From positions 2,687,001-2,751,000 of the forward strand of contig NC_089035.1 of NCBI RefSeq assembly GCF_034140825.1: a DNA stretch of 64,000 nt. The letters are read 5' to 3'. The translations under genes were made by a program, and so were the position numbers. This document shows, in pieces, positions 9,597-20,320 of the stretch (its first letter is position 1; each line of letters starts with the position of its first letter). The stretch comes from Oryza sativa Japonica Group. Taxonomy: Eukaryota > Streptophyta > Magnoliopsida > Poales > Poaceae. Under the pieces are notes generated by a model that saw only the letters and a list, made by a program, of their open reading frames with translations, was not told the DNA's origin and searched no databases.

Positions 9597-12500
9597 TTAG
9601 CTCACAGTGCTATGTTCTTCATGGCCGACCATCCAAGACCTGAGATATTCATCTCTGGTTGCATGCATCTCTGATACAGCTTCTGCCAACATCATTCGCT
9701 CTCTGGGTTGTTGCTTTGAGCATGATATGCCGAGCCTAAGAACAGACACCAAGCACTGTTGAATAATTCTTGTTTTTATGCTTTCATTTTTAACATCTGC
9801 AACATTTTCTTCTTCATGAAGCCAGATTGTTGGATCAGCTATGTCTAGGGGTTGGTGAAGAAAAGAAGCTGCAACAAACTTGTGCAGATCCATTGAATCC
9901 CTGAAAATGTCATCAGTAGGGCTCCTTCCAGTAAACATCTCAAGCAACAATATGCCTAAGCTGTAAGTATCGCCTGCTCTGGTTATTGTAGACCCTTCCC
10001 CATACTCTGCAATGTTTGCAATCAAAGTTAGTTGTCAACCGTACCCTCCACATGTAAAACAAATACAAAGTGCCCCAGTACTCCAATCCACACCCATGAG
10101 GGAGGAGGGGGAGGGATTATGGGAATTAATGTAAGAAGTTCAGTTTTTTTTTAAAAAAAAAAATCTACCTGGTGCAATATAACCAATGGAACCTCTGATT
10201 CCAATTGAGCTTTTCGAACTTTGAAGAGTTTTAGTACTACTTTTCGGGAGGATTCTTGATATGCCAAAATCTCCAACCTTAGCACTCTTGTCTTCTGATA
10301 GAAGAATATTACTAGGTTTCAGATCACAGTGTATGATTGGTGGCTGGCAGTGATTGTGAAGATAATCCAGTGCATCAAAGATATCAACAGCAATGTTGAG
10401 TCTCTGTGAAAGGCTGAGTGTATTGCTAGGAGTGAGATTGCTTGACTTGGGATGAATCCAACCATCCAAGCTACCATTGGGCATGAACTCAAAAACCAAT
10501 GCCTTGAACTCTTGACCCTGTGGACCAATACTTGAGCAACAAGTGATGATCTTTATGAGACAACGGTGGCGTACTCTTCTCAGAGCCTCACATTCAGCCT
10601 CAAAGCTTTTTGAAGATCCTGATTGTTGAAGGTCGAACACTTTTACAGCAACAAGTGCACTCTCATCGTCTAAAGTACATCTAAAAACAGAACCATATCT
10701 TCCTTTGCCAAGCAGGTTGGCTTCTGAAAATTCATTACTTCCTCTTGATAATGCATAATATGAAACCCTTTGATACTGTTCCTCAATAACCAGGGATGTT
10801 GCTTGTCTATTTTGTCTTTGTTTGAACTTCCTTTGGTGTAACAGAATAACTACAATAGCAGAAACTAACACCAATATTGCACCCGTTGTTGGCAGAGCTA
10901 TTGCAAGAGACTTCAGATGCTGGTTTCTGTTCTTGCTTACATTGAGAATGGGACATGGAGCCAAGTGAAGCTGGGGTATTCCACCGCACAAGTTATTCCC
11001 CACAACCGATGCAAAAGTCAGGTTTCTGAAAACACCCTTAACTGGAACTTCCCCTTGCAATTTGTTGAAGGACACATCTAATTGCCACAGCGTTGTCAAA
11101 TTTTGTAGAGTTGCTGGGATTGGTCCTGAAAAATTGTTGTGTGCTAGAAACAGCTGTTGCAGATTGGGAATCCTAGCAATGGTGTTGGGGATCCTGCCAG
11201 ATAACTTATTCATGGTTAGGTTCAGTATGGTGAGCCCTTTTAGGTTGCTCAGAGATTGTGGTATTCCTCCTTCAAATGAGTTCTCTTCTAGATAGAGGGC
11301 TTCCATCACTTCACAATTTCCTATACTGTCAGGTATTTGTCCAGATAGCTGGTTTCCGGATAGATCCATTCCATTTAGGTTAACCAAGCTACCAACTTCT
11401 GATGGAAGGGGTCCTGACAGAGAATTATATGACAAGTCCAAGAACCACGAGAGTGACTGCAGCTCAAAAATTTCTTTGGGGATCGAACCATTTAGATGGT
11501 TGTATGACAAATCTAGAACAAACAGTTTTTTTAGATCCCCAAGGCTTGGTGGGATTGGGCCTTCCAAATTGCAGTAGAATGCGTATATCCTATTCAAATT
11601 TGTAAGATTTCCAACAGATGCCGGTATGAGGCCTGACAGGCTGGTATTGTACAGGGAAATTTCAACCAAGTTTGTTAGCTTCCCGATGCTTTCAGGAATC
11701 ACTCCAGATAATATGGAATTGAACCCCAGATCGAGAAAGCTCAAGCCTACCAGATTGCCAATGTCCTCAGGTATGCTCCCCGAGATATTGTTGTTATCTA
11801 AATTGAGCATTTGTAGCGTCGTTGACAGGTTCCCAATTGGCCTTGGCAGCTGCCCACTGAAAGAGTTGTTAGCGAGGACAAATTCTTGCAGCTGGCTGCA
11901 GTTTGACAGTGAAGTGGAAATTCCCAGCCCTTGGTGTTATCTGCCTCAAGTTGATTTCCTACCAAATACAAATACTGAAGATATTGCAACCTCCCCAAGT
12001 TGGGAGGCACAAATCCGGTGAATTTGTTGTCTGAGAGGTACAGATCCGTGAGTGTTGAAAGATTGGAGAGAGAATGAGGGATGACTCCTGTAAACCGGTT
12101 AACATCCAATCCAAACACTTGTATACCGGGAAGCATGCGACCAATGTCAGAAGGGATGCTGCCATGCAGCATGTTATTGCCAACCTGGAGCATCATCAGC
12201 GACGACAAATTGTACAGAGATAGCGGAAGTTCGCCGGAAAGGTTGTTTGCATTGAGAAAAAGATAACGCAGACCTGCGATATCGCCGAGGCCTGGAGGGA
12301 TGAGACCCTCAAGCTTGTTGTAACTCAGAGACAAGTGCTGCAACGACGAAAGGTTGGCTAGCGAGGCCGGGATCTTCCCTGTTAAGCTGTTCTTCCTGAG
12401 CTGAAGCTTCTTGAGCCGTGGCAGCGTGTTACCGAGCTCCGGAGGAATTCGCCCGCCAAGCTGCGGGTTGGACTGGATCCGCAGGATTGTCAAGCTGATG

Positions 12501-12916
12501 CAGGAGCTCAGATTAGCAGGGATCACACCTGAGATGGAGTTGTGGTCCATATCGAGGACCAGGAGACGCCGGAGCCGGCCGACGGCCGGAGGTATCTCGC
12601 CGTGCAGCTGGTTGGAGCTCAGGTTGAGCCGCCGTAGGAAGGTGAGGTTCCCGACGGCCGGCGGGAGCGTGCCGGTGAGGTTGCTCGACGGCAGGTCCAG
12701 CGCCGCCACCCTCGTCGGCCACCGGTGGCTGCATGTCACGCCCTCCCAGCCGCAGAAGCTGGCGCTGGTGTTCCATGAGGCGAGCGCGCTTGAGCTGCTC
12801 CCGCTGAGCCCTGCCTTGAGAGCAAGCAGCGCCGGCTCATCGCTTGCCGTGCCGGTGCCGATCGTCATCAGGACGCAGAGGAGGGACAATGCAAGCCTCA
12901 TCCGACGTATCGCCAT
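9597..12916 (-). CDS. Xa21-type LRR receptor kinase, non-RD, with one frameshift
   Basis: Plasma-membrane LRR-XII receptor-like kinase, the class of rice Xa21 and Arabidopsis FLS2/EFR. Exon 1 is 10169-12916 and exon 2 is 9597-10006. The intron (10007-10168) splits the codon between GYIAP and EYGEG, the usual place in this family. The order is: signal peptide (MAIRRMRLALSLLCVL…), LRRNT with SFCGWEGVTC, about 20 LxxLxLxxNxLxGxIP repeats, transmembrane segment near 10870-10920, then kinase with GKGRYGSVF loop, VAVKVF lysine, HCDLKPSN and GDFGIS. HCD instead of HRD makes it a non-RD kinase. Frame continuity fails once, near 11911-11917 after NTKGWEF: one base fewer than the family expects, and the true LRR frame (SLSNCSQLQEF) resumes at once in another phase. 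So this allele is probably a pseudogene, or the base is an error. Confidence 0.9.
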
Positions 12917-13117
12917 GTGGATTCTTGGTTCGGTTTGAGGGAGCGTTCTTGGAGCAGAGTTTAGTTAACACGACTAGCTATTTTAGTTAAATGGAGATAC
13001 TAGCATATCTCTGTTTCCTGCTGATCACCAGTACCAGTACATTTTTCTTTTTCTTCTTTTGGAAGATTTCACCTGACTTTGTTGACCTGGTTGGGACTGG
13101 TTCTCAGTTGCACTAGG
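12917..13117 (-). promoter_or_regulatory. Receptor kinase upstream region
   Basis: Short upstream region of the minus-strand receptor kinase. No sharp TATA box is seen. The pyrimidine-rich 13038-13060 may belong to the leader. Confidence 0.25.
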
Positions 13118-13390
13118 GCCCGCCCGGTTTAGTTCTCAAAATAAAAATTTTAACTCTGTCACTTTGAACATTCGGATAAATATATGAAGTATTAAATATA
13201 AAAAAAATACTAATTATATAGATTATGTGTAAATTATGAGACGAATCTTTTAAGTCTAATTACAGTAAATATTTGCTTGTTAATGATAAATTAATTATGT
13301 TTAATAAATTTATCTCATAGCTTACTATCGGATTTTGTAATAAGTATTTTTATCAGTGCCGGACATTTGCTAATGCTGGACTATTAGAAG
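13118..13390. mobile_element. Diverged MITE of a common rice family
   Basis: Starts with GGGCCCGCCCGGTTTAGTTC and carries the hallmark phrases of a very abundant rice MITE: TAAATTATGAGACGAATCTT, TTAAGTCTAATTACAGTA, TTAATTATGTTTAATAAATT and TATCTCATAGCTTAC. Its right TIR is decayed, so the right edge is approximate and the superfamily is not certain. No coding capacity. Confidence 0.6.
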
Positions 13391-14502
13391 CAGTGTACAT
13401 TCCACTATGCCACCAAACGCAAGTGGTCGGTCAGGAAAAGTGACAAATACTGCCAACATGCCGTGAGAATATCTTATGACAAACTAGTGTTCCTTTTCAG
13501 CGACCGTGGCGACGAAAGGAAAAAATTGACTTGACTAGAATGCTAAATGATTAAGAAGGTGTGTTGGGGGATTAGAACGTAGATGACTTATTAATATATG
13601 ATTAATTAATTATTAATTATTTTAAATTTAATTAATTAATTAATATGATTTTTTTTGAAAGAAAAAACGAGGCTAGCACCTCCTGTGACGCCGCGACCTC
13701 TCAGAGACGGCGAGCTCGAGCTTTGGTGTTGGGACTCTGCCGAGCATTCGTGCCGTGCATATCTGGAAGGAGATTTGACTGAACAGGGAGCCACTTCGCC
13801 GTCACAAAGGACTAGATTTGCGTTGGTTTTAATAGCTGTCTTACAGCTAAGTGATGTAGATGAAACTCGATCCATAACTGAGGGACAAGAAGTGAACTTT
13901 TTTTCAAGCTCTGAACATATGGATTGCATTTCGAGGAACATGAAGGAATTAACCAGCCCACTGAGGTCCATAAGTAAACACGATGTAGACATGTAGTACA
14001 CAAATCCATAGGCTCAGCCCATTTTGTACTGTATAGTCCAAGCAGGCTCAAAGCTAGATTCTTTACCAGCATGAAACTTCAGATGAAGTTCGTGTAGCCA
14101 GCAACATCCAAGTAAGCAAGATAAACATCCAGTGACACAAGTCACATTAAAGCAACATTCAAGCAAACAAGCAAAATTAGTATACCAACTCACTAGTTCA
14201 GTTTCACTAGATAGAAAGCATACCACATGACACAGCACTGCATTCTTAATTACGTACACACCACAAGACTGGAGAGGAAGGACTACATCATCGTACACAC
14301 GCCATAGATGTCTCAAAACATCTTTATTCTTAGCACTTATTTAACTAGGATGCATTTCTTCAGTCTCAGGTCTTAGATCACAAACTCAGAGGAAACACAA
14401 AGTTACAGTGACAACAACTCATCACTTGTAACTGGATCAAACTACTAGCTTAGCAGTACTAGGCCCTTCCATCTCCTTGGTTTCGTCAGGAGGTTGCTTG
14501 CT
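13391..14502. other. Intergenic, no gene recognised
   Basis: A 113-codon plus-strand frame at 13655-13996 has an antisense frame of similar size and no recognisable motif. I do not call it a gene. The AT-rich 13585-13645 is made of TTAATTAAT units. The last 200-300 bases before 14503 probably contain the metallothionein 3' UTR. Confidence 0.35.
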
Positions 14503-15946
14503 TCACTTGCCGCAGTTGCAGGGGTTGCAGGTGCAGTTGTCGCCGCACTTGCACCCGTTCTCTGCTCCTGCTCCGGCGGCGGCGCCGGCCTCCAACCCCT
14601 CGGCATGACTGCATCCATCAGAGAATCAGCCAACCATAGATCAGTAATTAATTAGAACTCAGCGAAACATGAAACAATCTTGGATTGTTGCTACGCAATT
14701 TTCAGAGTAAAAGGCATCATCGTTTTCTTCAGATAAAGGGGAGAGTTTTTGTCATAACGTGCATGAAGTTTTTAGTCGTTTTCCTTACGCTGTAGCTAGC
14801 GCTGCAATTTTGTCATACGTACACGTAAAATGGAAGGCAGTGAGCCTCTTGACTCTCGACAAAATGTTTTGTTCTTTGTGACTCAGAAGGAAAAAAAAAA
14901 GGCAGGAAACATATGACAATTGACAAAAGAGGTTGGTAGCTAGAAAGATGGAGGTACTCAATTCTGTTCTATTAGAGTATATGATAGTTAGAGTAGGATA
15001 AGATTGATTTACATGGACTTCTTTCATATCTATAATCTTTTCTTATCTCTACACTGTACTCCTATATATACTGCCCCCTGAGACTCATTGTATTACAATG
15101 GTGTCGATAATCACAATATTTCCCTCTCCCTATACTATTCTACAAATTCAGTAACACATGGATTTTGCCAATGAATCACAAGTACATGACATGGAGAAGG
15201 AAAGGATTAGTGCACATACCCCTTGGAAGGTGCAACACCCATGATGACAGTCTGGGTAGTGGTCACCTCCTCAGCCATCTCCGGGTACATCTTGCATCTG
15301 CATGTACAAATAATCAATCAGAAATTCAGAGCCTATTTCTTGTCTGTTCAAAGAAGAGGGGATAAAAAAAATCAGATCCTTATCAGCCATCAGCATGCAT
15401 GCTCCTCATTTAATAACGGTGGAAAGGAGCTAAATCAAAATCTCCTATAATGAATCTTTTTTTTCCTCTCAAGTAAGATCATCATCACATTAAGCCACCA
15501 TCTCAAAAAAGATTTTTCTATCATGAACTTTTTCCTCTCAAGAAAGATCATCATCAGATTTGGCCACCATCTAAAAAAAGATTTGTTCACAGACTATTGA
15601 GTCCATAACATGTTCTATTATCCAAAACAAATCCCAAGGAGAGGCACACATATGACACATACAACACATGCATGTCAATATGTCATGAATACATACCAAG
15701 ATCAACAACATGGATAAACACAAATTCATTACGGATCACAACACACAAAAAAAACCCCAGCAAACGAACAATATCCCTTCCGAGATCCACCGAATTTCCA
15801 TCTCACCAACACCAAGACTAGACAGTTATTATACATGACAGATCAAGAACAGAAATTCAGAAGATGGTGATCGGATCTTACCCTCCGCAGCCGCTGCCGC
15901 ACTGGCAGCCGGATCCGCAGCCGCAGTTTCCTCCGCAGCACGACAT
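14503..15946 (-). CDS. MT2: Type 2 metallothionein
   Basis: Small cytosolic cysteine-rich protein that binds Zn and Cu and buffers reactive oxygen. Three exons: 15882-15946, 15220-15297 and 14503-14608, together 249 nt and 82 residues. Splice sites are GT-AG and phases join correctly. The N-terminal domain [20 protein letters not shown] has the Cys-Cys, CxC, CxC, CxxC pattern of plant type 2 metallothioneins, eight cysteines in all. A cysteine-free linker ([19 protein letters not shown]…) leads to the C-terminal domain [14 protein letters not shown] with six cysteines. The reading frame is intact. Intron 1 contains a short tandem duplication. A TATA box sits 135 bp upstream of the ATG. In rice such genes are among the most abundant transcripts, which fits the compact promoter. 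Confidence 0.95.
15461..15590. repeat. 69-bp tandem duplication in metallothionein intron 1
   Basis: The phrase CCTCTCAAG(T/A)AAGATCATC, followed by CCACCATCT and then AAAAGATTT, occurs at 15465 and again at 15534. The period is 69 bp and identity is high. Confidence 0.75.
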
Positions 15947-16080
15947 CTTTCTTTCAAAGATCAACACGGATCGATCGAACTGCGGGCACTGATCGCACAA
16001 CACACGAGCACTCACTCTGAAAATCTGAATATCACCTTCAGCACCTGAACCACACGCAGGGAGGGGGGCGGAGAGGGTTG

Positions 16081-16090
16081 CTACTTATAG
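16081..16090 (-). promoter_or_regulatory. Metallothionein TATA box
   Basis: On the minus strand the bases read CTATAAGTAG, about 135 bp upstream of the start codon, flanked by C/T-rich DNA. The position fits a leader of about 100 bases. Confidence 0.65.
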
Positions 16091-16099
16091 AGAGGGAGG

Positions 16100-18078
16100 G
16101 AGGCCATCCGCCGTACACGTGGCACGCATCGGGAGACCTGCCGTGAACAAATCGTCGATTTGGGGAAGGGGGGGAAGTCACCTCCTGTGGGGGTGAGTGA
16201 GTTTACGGTTTTGCCCCTCATTGATTGAGCGATTCTTCGGGACTCAACCGTCCGTCCGTCGCTCGCGGACAACCGAACGCATATGCATGGCGTGATCACG
16301 TATGATCCGCGAGTTTGGCGTCTGGTTTGTGGCCTCTAGTTCATAGTGAGAATTGAGAAGGTTGTGTACGTGTTTGTTTGTTGAGTTGTTGGGAGTTCGT
16401 GTATATTTTTCTAAACTAAATCAGCACAGAACTATCAATTATATTTTATTTTGAATGAGTATAATTAAAAAAAAACATCAACGAGAATAGACTTGTCAAG
16501 CATCAACCTATTAACAACTATACCAACATAGGGTTATTTACGTGCCTGGCGATGATATGTGTAGGGTTTACAATATATGTTATAACATTTATGGTACTAA
16601 AGTTTACATTCTTTTACATATGTGCTTGTGGACATACTAATAAGTTAGTGATAGATCAGGTACACAATCACCTAGCCTAGTCATGGCTTATCTAAAAGTA
16701 GATGTCCTATTAAACTTCAGCAAATATTTTTTAAACTTTATCGAAAAATATTTTCTAAAGAAAGAAAATATTGGAACTATAAATTACGGGTATGTTTGGC
16801 TGTCTGTTTTGCGCAAACGGCGTAGCTGACACCGACAGTGCCGAAAAGCGCAGCCGCAACCAGCTTGCCGAATATGCCCTATATTATGGGATAGATTTCA
16901 TTCTCATCATTCATGTGCTTTATATATTTCTTCCACAAAGTTTATGCATTTCTTTATAATATGTCATCATACATTCGGCGCGCTAGAGGTGTATAATGCA
17001 CGTTCAAGGAAGAATCAAAATACCACGCCGCATCGCTCGCAGCACAGAGGAGATTCAGAAGATCACAAATTCATGGTGCTTATTGATGTGTTGGGCCATG
17101 CCATTATGTCAAGCACTTGATAACACTGAAAATGGCCTGGAAATGGCCCGGATGGTAAGGTCGTAGGTAGGCATAAAGCAGGTTCATGTCTACTCTATCA
17201 ATGGTTGTTTACTGAAAAGCTATTATTGTTATTTTATGTTTTCTCTATTTTTGTGAAGTTATTAGTCACCACCACTCGCTGGGAACTAGGAAGAGATAAT
17301 CGTGACAAATAAAATAAGCTCCATATCAATCTGCTGATCTTTTGCATCGAAAATTTTCTAATCCTTTTTATTCTAACATATATTTTCTCAGTTTTAAAAC
17401 TATTGACTTTTAAAAATAACATTTCATTATTTGTCTTACTTAAATATGCAAAAATAATATGGCATGTTTAAAGTATATTTCATAATAAAATAAATCATAG
17501 CAAAATAAATGATACTTATAGCTTTTTAATACGATGGACGGTTAAACGTCGTGTTCAAAAGTCAACAAGTTAATATATTAAAAGTCTGAATTTTCTTTTA
17601 GTTCCAATACCTGATGATATATTGCACATAATACCAGTTTATTTCACTTCGATCATAAGAAAAACATACATGCAGTAGACAATGTTCTTGCAAGGGTAGT
17701 GGCACAAATTTCAGGTCCACCGATTCTCTGATTCTGGTGCCAATTTGAAACTTTTTTCGTGTTTGACGTGCATGGATCACGGATAATGTCTCACGCACAA
17801 ATAAAAGAAAAGAAAGAGAGGAGAAGAGTTCAAATATTCATTGCAGCGAGTTGGAACACGTGTAATCCACACGTCCATAATTGTCTATGCTGGCCAGAAT
17901 GGACACGCCGCACTTTGTTTTAAATTTAAAATAATTTTTTAAAAAATTAAGCATAAGAAAAGCTGAAGAGGACATGGCCTGAACCTCCACGGCAAATGAA
18001 AATGGGCGTGTCATTATCGGATAGAGAAGAGACAATGCCATCATTGACTTTTGACTTTGCGAATCCCACTGATTAGTA
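16100..18078. other. Intergenic, no gene recognised
   Basis: Distal metallothionein upstream region. No coding region is supported. About 17380-17600 has the AT-rich body and a 'GATGGACGGTTAAACGTCGTG' type segment (17532-17552) found in Stowaway-related repeats, but its ends are decayed. A tiny inverted repeat at 16798-16879 is discussed under rejected items. Confidence 0.4.
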
Positions 18079-18309
18079 CTCCCACCGTTATTTTAAGTGC
18101 GACCATAAATTTAACGTTTAATTTTGATTGTCCGTCTTATTTTAAAAATTTTTATAATTAGTATTTTGGTTGTTATGAGATGATAAAATATGAATAGTAC
18201 TTTACTCAAGACTTATGTTTTTTATTTTTTAAAAAAAAATTAAATAAAACGGACGGTTAAATTTGGGCGCGAAAAAACCATGCCTGTACTCAAAATGCGA
18301 CGGAGAAAG
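18079..18309. mobile_element. Stowaway-like MITE (231 bp)
   Basis: Flanked by TA on both sides, with inverted ends CTCCCACCGT at left and ACGGAGAAAG at right. The interior has GTCCGTCTTATTTT and ACGGACGGTTAAATTTGG, typical of rice Stowaway (Tc1/mariner) MITEs. No coding capacity. Confidence 0.8.
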
Positions 18310-18810
18310 TACTCATAGTAAATAGGAGGAACACAATTTACACAAATGAAGTTGCTGCATTACAAGCTTGATTAAGTCGGTGCTTGGAAGAATAATATAT
18401 ATAGCACCTGGTTATTCAGATAATGCATGTTAGTTTCTTCAGAAAACTTGTATAATAATCATTTTTATTGAACTCAATCAATTACGTTAAAATGGTATAA
18501 CTGCAAGAACACTTCGCCCTTCCAAAATCTCGCGCTGACTGATGATATCACCCACTTTAATCACTATGCAAAAAGGATGAATGTTTTTAAACTTTCTGTA
18601 TGCATAATCTTCCTGAACTTTACTCTGAAGTCTTAGCGGCAACCAGTGCCTGCCAGTACGTGTGGCGATCATGATCTACCCATTGATTTGCTTTTTGTCT
18701 CATTTTCAATGAGAATGATGTCAAAAGGACCTACTTGTGGATATGATTGGCACCATGTCGATCGTCCCGAATTGGTTCAGTCCATTTCCAAAACCGGTGA
18801 CACAAAAGTC

Positions 18811-19152
18811 TCAGTTGTTCACTTTGATGTCATTTTTAACCATACTATTTTTAGTCTACATTTAGTTTGTTATCAAATTTAATCAATACTTCCTCCGTTT
18901 CACAATGTAAGACTTTCTAGCATTGCTCATATTCATTTAGATGTTAATGAATCTAAGCACAGATGTTAATGAATCTAAACACATGTACTAGCATTTATAT
19001 GTACGTGGGTAATGCTAGAAAGTCTTACATTGTAAAACGGAGGGAGTACATAAGAAATATTGCTAAAATTTTGGCAATATTGCCATCTTGCTAAAATTTT
19101 AGCATTACTAAAATTTGATAAGGTTTATTTTAGCTACAATTTAAACAGTCTC
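18811..19152. mobile_element. Tourist-like MITE interrupted by a Stowaway
   Basis: The two outer segments (18811-18888 and 19047-19152) match the intact MITE at 62048-62246 in order: GTTCACTT…, CATTTAGTTTG, then after the insert CATAAGAAAT, AAAATTTTGGCAA and ATAAGGTTT. The TA target of the inner element falls where the intact copy reads ACTACATAAG. Both outer ends are diverged. Confidence 0.7.
18889..19046. mobile_element. Stowaway MITE nested inside the Tourist-like MITE (158 bp)
   Basis: TA target duplications at 18887-18888 and 19047-19048. The long inverted repeat runs from TTCCTCCGTTTCACAATGTA at the left to TACATTGTAAAACGGAGGGA at the right. The centre repeats GATGTTAATGAATCTAA twice. 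Same family as the elements at 22734 and 50577. Confidence 0.9.
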
Positions 19153-20320
19153 TTGTTTTCTTTTCAAGATAATGAAGCAGAATCTTTTGTGTTTTCTGAT
19201 ATCTTCAGGTATTCGTACTTGTAGACAATCTGGAACTCTCTCCACAGCTCCAGAGGTTGAACAGTGAACGGAGAAGTAATAATAATAATCCAATGTAAGT
19301 TTGTCACATGGATTGTCTGAAGAAAGTTCTAGCTTCAGATTCAGAAACTTGTCGTGAATGCATCAGTAACTGTGCAGGCAATGCCAGGTGATTGATTCCT
19401 AGTATTCGTTAATGATGAATACAAAAAGGATTTGAGATTAGGTGCTGTAGCAGATTAGCCAGACGCGTAGATTGAACTAGATGCTTCACTTGACAGTAGA
19501 AATAATCGTCTGTCACCTTCTGCAACAAAACAAAAGGAGCTAATCAGCTACTACTGCATTCTCTTCTGTAGAAGCTGGAATTTCAGAAGAAGAAAAAAGT
19601 TAGGCCGAAACAAAAGCCCAGAAGTTTGGAATTTTCTTTAGATGGGCCAGACCCACCAATGATGTTACAAGGCCCAGCCCGTTAAAGTTACATCTCGGCC
19701 CAATGGAAAAGTACACAGAGCTCGCCACTGTTTCAGTGTTAGGGCCCATATGGAGGCCGAAACTCTGAACCCGGCCTATTCCTAACGGCCCAAGTTAGTT
19801 CACCGTGGACCAGCCCAGGATCCTGGGCCATCCAAATGGGCCATTAGTATTTGGATTACTTGTCACAAAGCCTGTGAGCTCATGAGCGCCAGTAAGAGGC
19901 ATTTTGCACCTATAATATTATTATTATTACACTTCTGTCATGGAATTTTAGGCAGAATCAGAGTTTTTGACATGATAGAAGTCTAGGAAACTTTCAGATA
20001 GATACATGAATTCCTGCTCCTCACCATTTGTTGACTGGTATTTTTTTTCCAGCATTACTTCTACAAGATTACGCATTCCAAAAACTGGTGCAAAAACAAT
20101 TGCTCCTTCAACCCCACTCAATATATAAATTTCAAAACCTTTCAGCACATGAATTGAATTCCTAAGCCCTAACAAGTAACAACCACCCCTCCAAACCTTG
20201 TTCTCTTCAAGGAGAGAACAGAAAGAATGTTAATATATACATGAGGATAATAGCATTCCACCATATAGAACAGCTAAACCAACAAAATTTTTAGGGGCAA
20301 AATAAAAAAACTAGCTAGGC
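19153..20320. other. Intergenic; cluster of site II motifs at 19644-19845
   Basis: Seven GGCCCA/TGGGCC motifs occur within 200 bp (near 19644, 19671, 19697, 19742, 19787, 19824, 19838). Such clusters mark promoters of housekeeping and ribosomal-protein genes in plants, yet no gene starts nearby on either strand. A 75-codon minus-strand frame at 19948-20175 is not recognised. The stretch next to 20321 may hold the 3' UTR of the DUF4378 gene. Confidence 0.4.

Noticed and set aside
13655-13996. 113-codon plus-strand frame between the receptor kinase and metallothionein
   Set aside because: No recognisable domain, and a frame of similar size on the opposite strand.
16798-16879. Tiny element with ends GGGTATGTTTGGC and GCCGAATATGCCC
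   Set aside because: Ends match at only 10 of 13 bases, with no clear target duplication.
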